From Clytia hemisphaerica (taxonomy: Eukaryota > Cnidaria > Hydrozoa > Leptothecata > Clytiidae): a DNA stretch of 64,000 bases. The notes beneath the pieces were generated by a model. That model was not told where the DNA came from, did not search any database, and was given only the letters and a program-made list of their open reading frames with translations. Shown here in pieces: positions 22,035-33,856 of the stretch. Position 1 is the first letter of the stretch. Every line of letters begins with the position of its first letter. The stretch spans positions 408,900 through 472,899 of the forward strand of contig CACVBU010000757.1 in NCBI GenBank assembly GCA_902728285.1, in the 5' to 3' direction. Both the position numbers and the translations under genes were made by a program.

Positions 22035-24450
22035 AGGGATGGGTATGCCCGGCTCGTCTGAACATTTACAAGAGCTAATGTGTCGTATTTTTGGAGATTT
22101 AATTCAGCAAGGAATTGTTATTATTCTTGCTAACGATGTTCACGTTGTTGGAAACACCATCGAGGAACTTTTAGAGAATTGGGAAAAGGTGCTCCAACGA
22201 CTCTCCTAAAACAATCTCTGCTTATCCGCTGCCAAGACCGTGGTCTGTCCAGTAGAAACAACAATCCTTGGCTGGAAATGGAAAAATGGCACATTATCAC
22301 CCTGCGTCCACAAGACATCACCCCTAGCTTCCGTCAAGCCACCAGCAACATGCACATCAATGAGATCGTTCATCGGTGCATTTAAAGCCCTTGCTCGTTG
22401 CATACCACGTTACTCTTCGATCGTTGCACCACTGGAGGATTCCATTAAAGGCATGCAGGGCCAGCAAAAGATACACTGGACGGACGAACTGAGGACTCCA
22501 TTCCTTTGATGCCAAGAGGCTGTCAACTCACCCAAAACGATCACCATACCTCGACCCGACGATAAGCTTACATTGACAACAGACGCTTCTCCAGTCAACC
22601 AAGGTTTAGCCGCTACACTCTTCCTCGATCGTGATGGCAAACGTCATATCGGCGGATTCTTCAGTTTTAAACTAAAGTCTTGTGGCCTTGTGAACATTAA
22701 GCCCTTGCCATATCATCCGCTCTTCATCACTTTGCTCCATACATACGAGACTCTCGCCACTCTACTCAAGTGCTGACCGACAACGAATCGTGCTGACCGA
22801 CAACGAACCGTGCAAACCGACGATTAAGTCAAGGAAAGTTTTCCACCTCGAGTCGCGTTTCGACCTTTCTTGCCACACTCAGCGAATTCAACGTAGAAGT
22901 TTGCCACATCAGTGGTTTATCCAACCATTCGAGCGATTTTGGTTCTCGTAACCCGAACGAATGCCGCGACAAATCGTGCCAAATTTGCAAGTTCGTACAA
23001 GAGACAGTCGATTCATTGGTTCAGCAAGTACCGATCGACGACATCCTTTCAGGATCCGCTAGAATGCCTTTCCTCAACAATTCTTCTTGGCACTCTGCAC
23101 AACAAGAATGTCCCTCCTTACGTCGTGCATTCGCCCATCTACAAAAAGGGACACGTCCACCACGGAAGGCGCGACACATTCAAGACGTTCGAAAGTACCT
23201 ACGCGTCGCTACAATCTCTGCCAATAATCTCCTTGGCGTCAAGAAGAATGACCCTTACGTCCACCAACGACAGCTGATCGTGGTACCATCCGCCATCCTC
23301 CCCGGGCTTATCACCGCCCTTCATATTCAACTCAATCACCCAACCCGTATTCTACTCCAAAAGGCCTTTGATCGCCATTTCTATGCTATAAATAGCATTT
23401 CTACAATCGAGTCTGTCACATCAAGCCACACTTTTCAATCCATAATGAAACTTCTCAACGAAACTTACGAGCAAACTTCAACAACCCTGCCACACCACCC
23501 AGGAAAGATGTTCTCTGCCGACATTTTACGCCGCACAAAACGAAAAATCTTTGTTTCTCGCGATATTTTCTCGAGCTACACTACCGCCGTTTTTATTCCC
23601 GACGAAAAATCTGAAAGTCTTCGTTCTGCTCTTCTATCTGCCACTTACCATCTCAGAACAACTTCTACAATCATTTGTGTCGATGCCGCCCCTGGCTTTC
23701 AGTCTCTCAAGATAGACAAAAGTTTATCATCTGCCGGTATTTTAATTAACTTTGGTAAAAAATAAAAACAGTAACGCAACAATCAACAAGGGTATTCAAG
23801 AGCTCGAAAATGAACTAATCCGTGTTGAGCGAGAGGGGAAGCCATTAACCCCGCTTGCTCTCGAGCAAGCCCTTTACAACCTCGACACACGTATTCGATC
23901 CCGTGGTTTGTATGCGAAATAAATCATCTATCGACGAGATCAATCAACCGGCAATGAAATCGACGTGAAGGACAACACACTTCTTCATCAACACGAGCTT
24001 CTCCGACAACGAAACCATCAACCCAGTGCCCGATCCAAAGGCCGAGGCGGGGATGCCGCTAAAGATGCTACCGTCCAAGTCGGGGACTTGGTATTCATCA
24101 AACAAGAAGGCTCCAAGCATAAATCTAGCGAGCAATATATCGTTACGAACATTGTTGGCCATATGGCTACAGTTCAGAAGTTCGATAATTCACGTTTCAT
24201 GTCTCGAAAGTACAATCTACCTTTGACACGTATATACCCCGCAACTCCCCGCCAACGACTATACTTCCACGACTGGGACAACAACCATTTCGACGACTTC
24301 ACTTCATCTGACGAGGAAACAACTCTTCAACCAGATGACACCCCTAACATTTACGGTGCTGACCCTGAGGAAGACACCAACAATCGTGCGAGACGCAATG
24401 TTAGGCGCCCACGGTATCTTGATGATTATGTTTTAAATATTGAAGGGTGA
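22035..24450 (+). pseudogene. LTR-retrotransposon pol (RT end, RNase H, integrase, C-terminal tail), decayed
   Basis: Frames in order: RT tail GMPGSSEHLQELMCRIFG ... LANDVHVVGNTIEELLENWE (the usual catalytic Asp pair is degraded to AND), connection RSFIGAFKALARCIPRYSSI ... WTDEL, RNase H start TLTTDASPVNQGLAATLF, then an integrase region in 23016-23765 with ALHIQLNHPTRILLQ (H-x4-H side of the zinc site), MFSADILRR (first catalytic Asp), ICVDAAPGFQSL (second Asp) and, after a frame change, NKGIQELENELI (catalytic Glu region). The tail has GDLVFIKQEGSK and ends NIEG-stop at 24450. Several stops and frame changes make it a pseudogene. Family: a Ty3-like pol type common in marine invertebrates (recollection). 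No gag or 5' LTR was recognised. A purine-rich tract follows near 24567-24582. Confidence 0.8.
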
Positions 24451-24582
24451 AGTGCTGGTAACCTCTCCCCTTATTTCTTGTTTATTTTATTTGCTTACGT
24501 TTGAAATAGCGGACAGATTGAATGCACCATTTGTATATAGTTTTGGTTTTGTTTGGATTTTGGACAAATGGAGAACAGAAAA

Positions 24583-26660
24583 TGTGTGTTTAATCTTTTA
24601 TGGCTACTTTCATTTAGATTCGCGTTACCATTGTCTTTTCTAAGATAATTTTATCATGCGAGGAACATCTTACATGTTGACTTAAAAACAATTACAAATT
24701 TAACCAACCATAAATCATCTTGATCATTCAAAATTCATGGTAATTTACTAAAATTTAGGTAAAGTTCTTGTGTTTCAAATATTACAGAAGCTCTAAAAAT
24801 CGTAAATATATTCTGGATGTAATTATTGACATTTTAATCATCATTACTTATTCCTGTTTGAAAGATGTAGGTAAAAAGACAAAATGACTTCAGGTCCTCA
24901 CTTTGTAGTGTGTCAAATTTACAATGCAAAATCAAGGATATTTTCAATCTGAATTTCGATCAAAACTGAGGTTCTGACTTTGCAAAAAATGTGTGTTTAA
25001 TCGTTTATGGCTACTTTCATTTAGATTCGCTTTGCCATCGTCTTTTCTAAAATAATTTTATCATGCGAGGAACATCTTACATGTTGACTTAAAAACAATT
25101 ACAAATTTAACCAACCATAAATCATCTTGATCATTCAAAATTCATGGTATTTTACTAAAATTTAGGTAAAGTTCTTGTGTTTCAAATATTACAGAAGCTC
25201 TAAAAATCGTAAATATATTCTGGATGTAATTATTGACATTTTAATCATCATTACTTATTCCTGTTTGAAAGATATAGGTAAAAATACAAAATGATCTCAG
25301 GTCCTCACTTTGTAGTGTGTCAAAATTACAATGCATAAGATCAAGAAAATTTTCAATCTAAATTTCGATCAAAACTGAGGTCCTCACTTTGCAAAAAATG
25401 TGTGTTTAATCGTTTATGGCTACTTTCATTTAGATTCGCTTTGCCATCGTCTTTTCTAAGATAATTTTATCATGCTAGGAACATCTTACATGTTGACTTA
25501 AAAACAATTACAAATTTAACCAACCATAAATCATCTTGACCATTCAAAATTCATGGTATTTTACTAAAATTTAGGTAAAGTTCTTGTGTTTCAAATATTA
25601 CAGAAGCTCTAAAAATCGTAAATATATTCTGGATGTAATTATTGACATTTTAATCATCATTACTTATTCCTGTTTGAAAGATGTAGGTAAAAAGACAAAA
25701 TGACTTCAGGTCCTCACTTTGTAGTGTGTCAAATTTACAATGCAAAATCAAGGATATTTTCAATCTGAATTTCGATCAAAACTGAGGTTCTGACTTTGCA
25801 AAAAATGTGTGTTTAATCGTTTATGGCTACTTTCATTTAGATTCGCTTTGCCATCGTCTTTTCTAAAATAATTTTAGCATGCGAGGAACATCTTACATGT
25901 TGACTTAAAAACAATTACAAATTTAACCAACCATAAATCATCTTGATCATTCAAAATTCATGGTATTTTACTAAAATTTAGGTAAAGTTCTTGTGTTTCA
26001 AATATTACAGAAGCTCTAAAAATCGTAAATATATTCTGGATGTAATTATTGACATTTTAATCATCATTACTTATTCCTGTTTGAAAGATATAGGTAAAAA
26101 TACAAAATGATCTCAGGTCCTCACTTTGTAGTGTGTCAAAATTACAATGCATAAGATCAAGAAAATTTTCAATCTAAATTTCGATCAAAACTGAGGTCCT
26201 CACTTTGCAAAAAATGTGTGTTTAATCGTTTATGGCTACTTTCATTTAGATTCGCTTTGCCATCGTCTTTTCTAAGATAATTTTATCATGCTAGGAACAT
26301 CTTACATCTTGACTTAAAAACAATTACAAATTTAACCAACCATAAATCATCTTGACCATTCAAAATTCATGGTATTATACTAAAATTTAGGTAAAGTTCT
26401 TGTGTTTCAAATAGTACGGAAGCTCTAAAAATCGTAAATATACTCTGGATGTAAGTATTGACATTTTAATCATCATTACTTATTCCTGTTTGAAAGATGT
26501 AGGTAAAAATACAAAATAATTTCAGGTCTTCACTTTGCAGTGTGTCAAAGTTACAATGTAAAATCAAGGAAATTTTCAATTTGAATTTCGATCAAAACTG
26601 AGGTCCTAACTTTGCAAAAAATGTGTGTTTAATCTTTTAAAGCTACTTTCATTTAGATTA
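24583..26660 (+). repeat. 407/409-bp satellite, five full units, alternating A/B types
   Basis: Units start at 24583, 24990, 25399, 25806 and 26215, with a sixth cut off after about 40 bases. Lengths run 407, 409, 407, 409, 407. Units 1 and 3 share ACAAAATGACTTCAGG and ATCAAGGATATTTT; units 2 and 4 share ACAAAATGATCTCAGG and AAGATCAAGAAAATTTT. So the array is a repeated A-B dimer of 816 bases. Unit 5 is more diverged. Each unit starts TGTGTGTTTAATC and ends ACTTTGCA, followed by AAAAA. Confidence 0.92.
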
Positions 26661-26662
26661 GC

Positions 26663-27050
26663 AATGCTTCAAAAGTGTTTTCGTTCAGCGGAAAAAGCTT
26701 AAAATCGATTCTAAATACCACTTGAATGCTTCATGTGTTTTCCTTCAGCAGGAAAAGCTTCAAATCGATTCCAAATTCCATCTGAAGGATTGAAAACTGT
26801 CTTCATTCAGCAGAAAAAGCTTTAAAATGTCATCCCAAGTCTTCTAAAGTGCTTTCATTCGGCAAAACAAGCTTAAAATTGATTCTAAAAACCACCCGAC
26901 TGCTTCAAAAGTGTTTTCATTCTGCATAAAACGCTTAAAATTCATTTCAAATACCATCTGAAGGCATCAAAAGCGTTTTTGCTCAGCAGAAAAAGGTTAA
27001 AATCGATTCAAAATGCGATCATAAGGCTTGAAAAATGTTTTCATTCAGCA
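26663..27050 (+). repeat. degenerate ~70-bp tandem repeat
   Basis: About five to six copies of GCTTCAAAAGTGTTTTCATT-CAGCA-GAAAAAGCTTAAAATCGATT, spaced roughly 65-75 bases apart. Confidence 0.75.
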
Positions 27051-27051
27051 T

Positions 27052-27466
27052 AAACAGGCAGGATTTGATGGTTCTGGTGAATGTGATGGTTAAATTGATG
27101 GTTCTGGTGAATTTGATGGTGGCATTGATGGTTGTGGTGAATGTGCTGTAGGAGTTGATAGTTTTGGTGAATTTGCAGCAGGAGTTAATATACTGATAAA
27201 TTGTTATTGAGATGTTATTCATGGATGTAATAACAACACGTTCATTAACTAGCAAAAAATTTCAGATTAACCATAACTGTATTTTCATTACATCCATGAA
27301 TGACATCTCAATAAAAATTTATCAAATTATTAACTCCTGTTGCAAATTCAGCAGAATTTTCAACTACTACAACCATTCATCACAACCTTCAATGCCACCA
27401 TCAAATTCACCAGAACCATCAATAACAACATCAAATTCACCAGAACCATCAAATCCTGCAGCACAT
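27052..27466. repeat. 415-bp inverted repeat at the start of the 30-bp minisatellite
   Basis: The left side contains minisatellite units on the minus strand (GATGGTTCTGGTGAATNTGA). The right side has the same units on the plus strand. The mirror axis is near 27260, flanked by TTACATCCATGAATGACATC and its inverse. Confidence 0.8.
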
Positions 27467-28440
27467 TAACCAGAACCATCAACTCCTGATGACCATTCAC
27501 CAGAACCGCCAACTCCTGCTGCACATTCACCAGAATCACCAACTCCTGCTGCACATTCACCAGAATCACCAACTCCTGCTGCACATTCACCAGAACCACC
27601 AACTCCTGCTGAACATTCACCAGAAGCTTTAACTACTGCTACACATTCACCAGAACTACCAACTACTGCTGCACATTCACCAGAACCACCAACTCCTGCT
27701 TTACATTCACCAGAACCACCAACTCCTGCTGTACATTCACCAGAACCACCAACTCCTGCTGCACATTCACCAGAACCACCAACTCCTGCTGCACATTCAC
27801 CAGAACCACCAACTCCTGCTGTACATTCACCAGAACCACCAACTCCTGCTGCACATTCACCAGAACCACCAACTCCTGCTGTACATTCACTAGAACCACC
27901 AACTCCACCATTGCATTCACCAGAATTACCAATCTCCCGCTGCACATTCGCCAGAATCAACAACTTCTGCTGCCCATTCACCAGAACCACCAACTCCTGC
28001 TGGACATTCACCAGAACCACCAACTCCTGCTGTACTTTCACCAGAATCATCAACTCCTACTGGACATTCACCAGAACCACCAACTCCTGCTGTACATTTA
28101 CCAGAATCAACAACTCCACCATTGGATCCATCAGATCCATCAACACCAGCATTATATTCACCAGAATCACCAACTCCTGATGCACATTCACCAGAATCAC
28201 CAACTCCTGATGCAGAACCTCCAGAACCATCAATCTTTGATTCATATTCACCAGAACCATCAATTCCACCATTTCATTCACCCAAACAACCAACTTTACC
28301 ATCACATTCACCAGATCCATCAACTCCACCATAACATTCCCCCAAATCTCAAATTCCTACTGCACATTCACCAGATCTGCCAGGTCCTGCTGCAGAACCT
28401 CAAGATCCATCATCATCTGTTGCAAAAACACCAGAATCGA
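27460..28440 (+). repeat. 30-bp minisatellite, ~33 copies, reads as Pro-rich decapeptide
   Basis: The unit is AACTCCTGCTGCACATTCAC + CAGAACCACC. The plus frame reads PTPAAHSPEP repeatedly. The frame is broken by a stop near 27469 and a one-base shift near 27932. After the shift it runs open to a stop near 28332 (SPEPSIPPFHSPKQPTLPSH). It may be the relic of a Pro-rich coding repeat or a pure minisatellite. Minus-strand frames (VNVQQELVVL) are by-products. Confidence 0.85.
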
Positions 28441-28476
28441 GAAATTAAAATTTGGAGACTTAGGGCCACCGTTTTC

Positions 28477-28583
28477 AACTGGTTACCACTCGTTACCTCG
28501 TTACCACATCGTTACCACCTCGTTACCACCTCGTTACCACTCGTTACCACATCGTTACCACTCGTTACCACTCGTTACCTCTT
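28477..28583 (+). repeat. CGTTACCACTC-type tandem repeat
   Basis: About ten units of CGTTACCAC with TC, CT or AT spacers. Confidence 0.85.
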
Positions 28584-28589
28584 TTAGTA

Positions 28590-29795
28590 ACAACGCTCTT
28601 TTTCTGAAAAAAATTTTTTGGCGCCCTTGATAGTATACCATATTTTTATGCTCATTGGGTCAAGAGTTATGGCTTGTTATTGTCAGATTATCTAACAAGT
28701 TTTAACTTAAAGAAAACAAATTATTATTTGAGGGCTCGAGCCTTAGCAAGTTTGTTGATTATATAGAAAAATATGTAGCGAACGTTCAATTAGAACCAAT
28801 TTTGATTTTGAAAGGTTGTAAATTACATCACTATGTGACTTGAGAGCATAGTACATGGGAAGGAGCTAATTAAATGCGTTGGTATTTAATATTATAATCA
28901 CAGTGTCGCAACTGTTGGGTCTAGCTGCATGATTCAGTCAGCAAGTTATACGGGTTTGGGCCAAATCTCCAACTCTTGCGGAAAAAACACCATCTATTGC
29001 AGAGCCATTCCTAGAAGAGAATTTAACCAGTAACTTCCCGAACAGCTCGCGAAAAACTCCCTTCGTCCCTCACGGCACAAACATATCATGCTTAAATTGC
29101 TTTAAATCGTTACTATTAGTTCATGCGGTAAACGTTGTTTCGTAGCCTATACTAGATGTCGCCTGCGTTTTTTCTGCAATTAACGTCTATTTCACTTTGC
29201 GACTTTTTCGAATGTTTAAAACTTAGGTTTTGGGCTTAGATTTAGAACGCCATGGGCTCCGAACATTAGATTCTTTGACGTCACTTTAAACGTTTGAAGC
29301 TTTTGCAGTAGGGAAAATCGAATTTGCTTCTGGACTCTTGAAAGGTTTCGTTTGTGGAACTCGCCAAGAAACCAGATGAAAAATCCCGGTTTTCAGTGAG
29401 TGTTTCTCGATTTTTTTCAATTTTTACGCTTCACGGGTGCTGAACCCGACTGAAGACATCGACATAAAAAAAGGAGCACTGTGGGCGGCCGCCAATACGC
29501 CATCAGAAAACTTTCTGCGCGCGCATGACTTCTAAAATCGGAAATCAAAGTAGAATACAAAATGGTTGGTCGTTTTGGAAGGTTATTGTTTGTGGAGCTC
29601 TTTGGTAACGTTGAAGTTTGACATTTTCAAAGTTTTTTGACGTGTCACAAAGCAACCATAAGATGATGATAGGTTTATTTATTGCACTACAGACTGACCT
29701 ACCAAATAAAGTTTCTAGAAAAAACAAACATTTAGGACAGAATTTTGCTTACTTTGTGAGACAATTTGTGGCTCTTTTGGAAAATTTTCTAAGTC
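28590..29795. other. no gene recognised
   Basis: No convincing exon. A block at about 29484-29515 (GTGGGCGGCCGCCAATACGC) is shared with 50655-50682, so it is part of a dispersed element. Confidence 0.4.
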
Positions 29796-29799
29796 TTTT

Positions 29800-30140
29800 T
29801 GTGCACATAAAAAATGCACACTTCAGTTTGAAAAATTTTTACACACTAGAGAAATTGCACATTAATTTTTTTATGTGCACACTAAAAATGCACACCTGAT
29901 GTTGTGCACAGTAAAATTGCACACCTGATTTTGTGCACAGTAAAATTGCACATTCAACTCTTTACGCACAGTAAAGTTGCACATTTAACTTTTTTTGCAC
30001 ACTAAAATTGCACATTTAAATACAAATGTCTGAAGTGTGCATTCTTTTTGCACAGTTAAATATTTACTTGCACACTTAAATATTTACTTGCAAACTAGAT
30101 TGCTCACTTGCACATTGTCTGTACAGTTGCTGCACATTTA
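29800..30140. repeat. TGCACA-rich degenerate tandem repeat
   Basis: Roughly a dozen units of the type GTGCACAGTAAAATTGCACA with variable TTTAACT-like linkers, period about 30 bases. Confidence 0.8.
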
Positions 30141-30275
30141 ATTTTTTCTTAAGGGATTAGTTTTAATCATATTAGTGTGTAAAGAAATAGGACTTAATAG
30201 TACAAATGAGTTTATTTATTTACAAATAGTACAAAATTAACAAGTTAGTTTCAAGTAAAAGTTATTAAAAAATTT

Positions 30276-32600
30276 TTATTCAGCAGCTACGTTCATGTTG
30301 CTTAGGTACATTCCTTGAATGCTGACGGACGGCTGACGGGTGGAAGGAGCTCCTTCATTCCTGGACATAACACCCCTCGCTGAAGAGCGGCTGGCGTCTA
30401 ATTTTACAATTAGCTCTTCTAACGGCTCACTTCGCCAGGTCAACCTCCGACGAACTAGGGTTTTATTCCCTAGCTCGTCCACTTCTGACTCTTCGTCTGT
30501 CATAAGTTCTGCTCGAAGATCTGACAGGAGGAGTTTTTCGTCTTCATTTAAGTCCATTCCTTGGCCCATTTTCTGGCGTCTCTTGCAGAGCTGTAAAAAA
30601 AGTAAAAAATAATTAAGAAGCTGATAAATACAAATTTATGTTAAGCCATAACACTTTCAAACAATACTGTAGTACTTTTCATTTCCATATGCTCTTGGAG
30701 TTGGTAACACATTTTAATCGAAATCTTCATCAAAAGGGAGAGTACGAGTATGGGGATGGACGTGAGGCATTTCAATTAAGTATTTACAATATACTTATCA
30801 GAAAATGACTACAAAGTATGTAATAGAATTTGATTTCTGTATCAATACAAAATGATTGTTTATTTACCTTGCTACGCCTTAACGCTACTCGCGCCTGTCT
30901 GGCTTTCACTTCTAATTGCTCTGGAGATAGCAGCTCTTGCATCTTCTTCGCCCGTTTCAGATGACTGAAGTAGCGACTGCATGCACCTGGAAACAACAAA
31001 AAAGTTACAATTAAGACTCAAGAAGTTAGACATAGTGTGCAGAAGGGTCTGAACCCCCCCCCCCCATTAATATTTCATCCCCCCTATAAATGTATCTCCC
31101 CTATTTTTTAAATTTTTTGATCCCGCACCATTTACAGGGGTCCGAGCCCCCAGCATATAATTTGTACTCCCAGTATTGGGGAAGAATTTTGATAAATCAG
31201 ATAAGTCGAAATTATGTGATATTAAATTTCATTGACTTAAATCAGCATATAACATAAAAAAAATAATTTTTTGACCAAAAAGTTACTATCCCCCCATTTT
31301 TATTTGACCCCCTCTATAAGTTCAAACCCCCCATTTTAACTGGAAAATTGCCCACCCCCCCCCTATAAAGCCTTTCTTGAAAACTCGGACCCCCCCTTAA
31401 AAAAGGGGGGTTCATACTATGTAAGACTTGGACAGATGAGAAAGAATTAAACGATTCTATGTTTAGGCCTAACCAATATTCCTTATGAATGAAAGATGAG
31501 TCGATATTGTCAACAAGGTCAGATTTTATGTACAAAACTATAGACAAACTAATATAATTTCATATATTAGCAGTGAAAACTTGTGCGCGTGAACTTTAAA
31601 AAGTCATTCAGTTATTCAATAATCTAAAAATTTCAAAAGAAACCATTGCAAGGATTGAATGGTAAACAAAAACTTACTTTTGATCAGTTTTACTGGATAC
31701 GGAGGATCGAATGGTGCCACATCTTCGATTATGGATGCTGTAATCCTAACGTTGGCACTATCATCAAACCTGAAATGAAGTCATTTTACTACAAATTAAT
31801 ATTTGATACACCATGCTTGAACCGCTTGATTTTTATTTTGTCCAGTAACATATATAACACCCTGCACATATAAGTTTATCATTTCAGTACATAGCTACCA
31901 ATCCATATAGCATACAGGTCATGGATATGTAAAATAGGTCTAAATAGTTAGTTAATGTTGCAGAAGTAATATTCTTACCTTAAGTCAAAGTTCCACCTTT
32001 CATTCTCATCATCCTTCATTTTATAAGCAGCTTCAAAATCGATGGTTTGTTGACCACGTTCTGGATCACTCAACCTAAACAATCGAACACGATCACTACA
32101 AGCCACCTTGTCCTACAATGGAAAATAAACAAATATGTTATTCTTCAATTGACAGTTTTTCTAAAAAATGCCTCAATTATCTAAAAGCAACCTAGTGCAA
32201 CTCCAAACAGAAAATATATTCAAATTAAAGATGAGACAGTACTCTCAGCTACCGAATAGCCATCGCCACCGCTGATTAATTTTTGCAAAAATTTTCCACC
32301 CAGGACATTCTTATTCCAACCCCCTGCTTATTAAGTTTTGAGATTTTTTTCCAATCCCCCGGCTATTAGATACCCGAGAGTAATTGATATTTATATAAGG
32401 CAAATACCGAAAGCTCTGAAGGAATTGGATCTACTGCTACAGGTGAAAGAACAGGGGCTGCTTGTGCCAACTCTTCCAGATGATCAATTCGCTCCTGCAT
32501 AGCCATAATCAAATTGATATGCTCTTCGATCAGATTATTCTGGGCTTCAAGTTTGGCATTCAATTCTTCCTTATTGGCCCAGAGCTTTAGCGTAACTGGG
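30276..32600 (-). CDS. uncharacterised coiled-coil protein, at least 5 exons
   Basis: Exons (minus strand): about 32600-32408, 32112-31979, 31769-31678, 30986-30868 and 30590-30276. All downstream junctions are phase-consistent (0, 2, 1, 0) with GT/AG borders and end at a stop at 30276. Exon 1 reads as a heptad-rich coiled coil (LNAKLEAQNNLIEEHINLIM). Exon 2 has LFRLSDPERGQQTIDFEAAY. Exon 4 is helical and basic (YFSHLKRAKKMQELLSPEQL). The last exon is acidic, then RRRLTWRSEPLEELIVKLDA, ending NMNVAAE. The 5' end is unclear: open frame continues upstream through PVTLKLWANKEE to a possible acceptor near 32643, and no start is assigned. The family is unknown to me; the R-R-x-L-x-W-R-S-E segment recalls other uncharacterised invertebrate proteins. 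No disabling change was seen. Confidence 0.72.
31049..31425. mobile_element. possible MITE with GAACCCCCC ends
   Basis: It starts GAACCCCCCCCCCCCATTAA and ends AAAAAAGGGGGGTTC. Several internal CCCCCC runs follow phrases such as TATAAA. It lies in the intron between exons 3 and 4 of the coiled-coil gene. No target duplication was seen. Confidence 0.45.
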
Positions 32601-33039
32601 CCTTTAAAGAGAGTCGTGTTCGTGTGTAACGCTAAGCTATTAGCCGCATTCCGTCATAAAGTAAAAAACCATCCAGGCTGTTTGGCTATAATGGAGAGGC
32701 TTGAACAGATAAATAAAACAATAATTGAGATCTACAACTTCGCGCTATATTTTTTGTTCGGGAAAGACTATCAAATTGGTTTAGAACTTAGATTTTCGTT
32801 CAGACCGCAATGTTCGTTATTTATAATCAAATCAGTCTATGCCCAGGCTAACTCTCAACAACCTGGTTGGATTTCTGCGAAACTTTCTTTTAAAATCTTA
32901 TCGAGAAAGAAGAAGGATGCTTTTATACAATTTCTGTTTAATTTCTTTTTGTCATTCAACCGTGTTGTGGCAACATCTCTCCTGCTTCCAAGTGCCATGA
33001 ACAATAAGGATTAATTTTTGAAAGGTATGTTGCTTTTTT

Positions 33040-33170
33040 TCTGGCCGTCAAAATAGATTTACCTCACTCGCAGACAAACATAAAAAGACTCAAAAAAGTG
33101 AGGAACTAAAAATGTTTGTTTACATGCATCCAACTTTACAGGCACATGTTCAACTTTTTTGCACTTAGAC
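33040..33170. mobile_element. partial copy of the 17.8-kb foldback MITE
   Basis: Shares GTCAAAATAGATTTACCTCAC, TGTTTGTTTACATGC, AACTTTACA and GTTCAACTTTTTTGCA with 17801-18024. Confidence 0.65.
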
Positions 33171-33274
33171 CTTTTTATTTAAACTTTGTCATCTTTACCC
33201 CTGCGGACGACATTTTCGTAAAAATTAGGGCCTTGGTTAGGAATTTCCTTCCCAGGCCAGACCGCTGCGCTCAA

Positions 33275-33850
33275 CAGTCAGGGACAGTCGCCTTATTAGG
33301 AGACGCCTCCTGATTAGGAGACATGTAGGTCGCTTGGGGTCGCTTGATTAGGAGACCCGTCTCCTAGTTAGGAGACATAAAACTTTGATCTCAATTTTAA
33401 GGGCTTTAGGCTTTTCCACGCATTTTGAAACTAGTTTTAATGGGAAGAGCAGCCTCGAATTGGTAAAGTTTTAAAAAAATTATCAAAATTTCTCGGTGCA
33501 ATCGATCACAATCCTAATATAAAGCTCTACAAGGAAGCCCCTCTTGATTTTTTTCATATCCGCCATTTTTCTTTTTGAGACGCTTTTGTTCAGAAGATAG
33601 ATTCTTACTTCTGATTGGTTCTTATGGATTATTAGAATTGTGATTGATTCCACCGGTGGATTTTTCTGAAAATCACCATATGGAATCAATTTTTTGTGTT
33701 CTTTCCGTTGGGAGCAATCAAATCATTCGCAGTTTGCTCGTTCACGAGATAATTACACCCGTCTCCTGATTAGGAGACGTGAACCTCCTGATTAGGAGAC
33801 GGGTCTCCTAATCAGGAGGCGTCTCCTAATAAGGCGACTGTCCCTGACTG
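33275..33850. mobile_element. 576-bp TIR element with TTAGGAGAC-repeat termini
   Basis: The ends are inverted: CAGTCAGGGACAGTCGCCTT, then ATTAGGAGACGCCTCCTGAT. A 5-base duplication CTCAA lies at 33270-33274 and 33851-33855. Inside both ends the palindromic word CTCCTGATTAGGAG recurs several times. No coding capacity. Confidence 0.85.
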
Positions 33851-33856
33851 CTCAAT

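Noticed and set aside
27360-28332. Long minus-strand frames reading VNVQQELVVL or GECAAGVGGSG
   Set aside because: Any stop-free 30-base repeat is open in several frames; these are by-products of the minisatellite.
27460-28440. Regularly spaced 30-base repeats resembling a CRISPR array
   Set aside because: The repeats are directly adjacent with no spacers, degenerate, and in a spliced eukaryotic context.
28477-28583. Telomere-like array
   Set aside because: The unit is CGTTACCAC with variable linkers, not TTAGGG, and it is internal.
32514-33014. Plus-strand 166-codon frame
   Set aside because: It overlaps the better supported coiled-coil exon on the minus strand and has no recognisable composition or domain.
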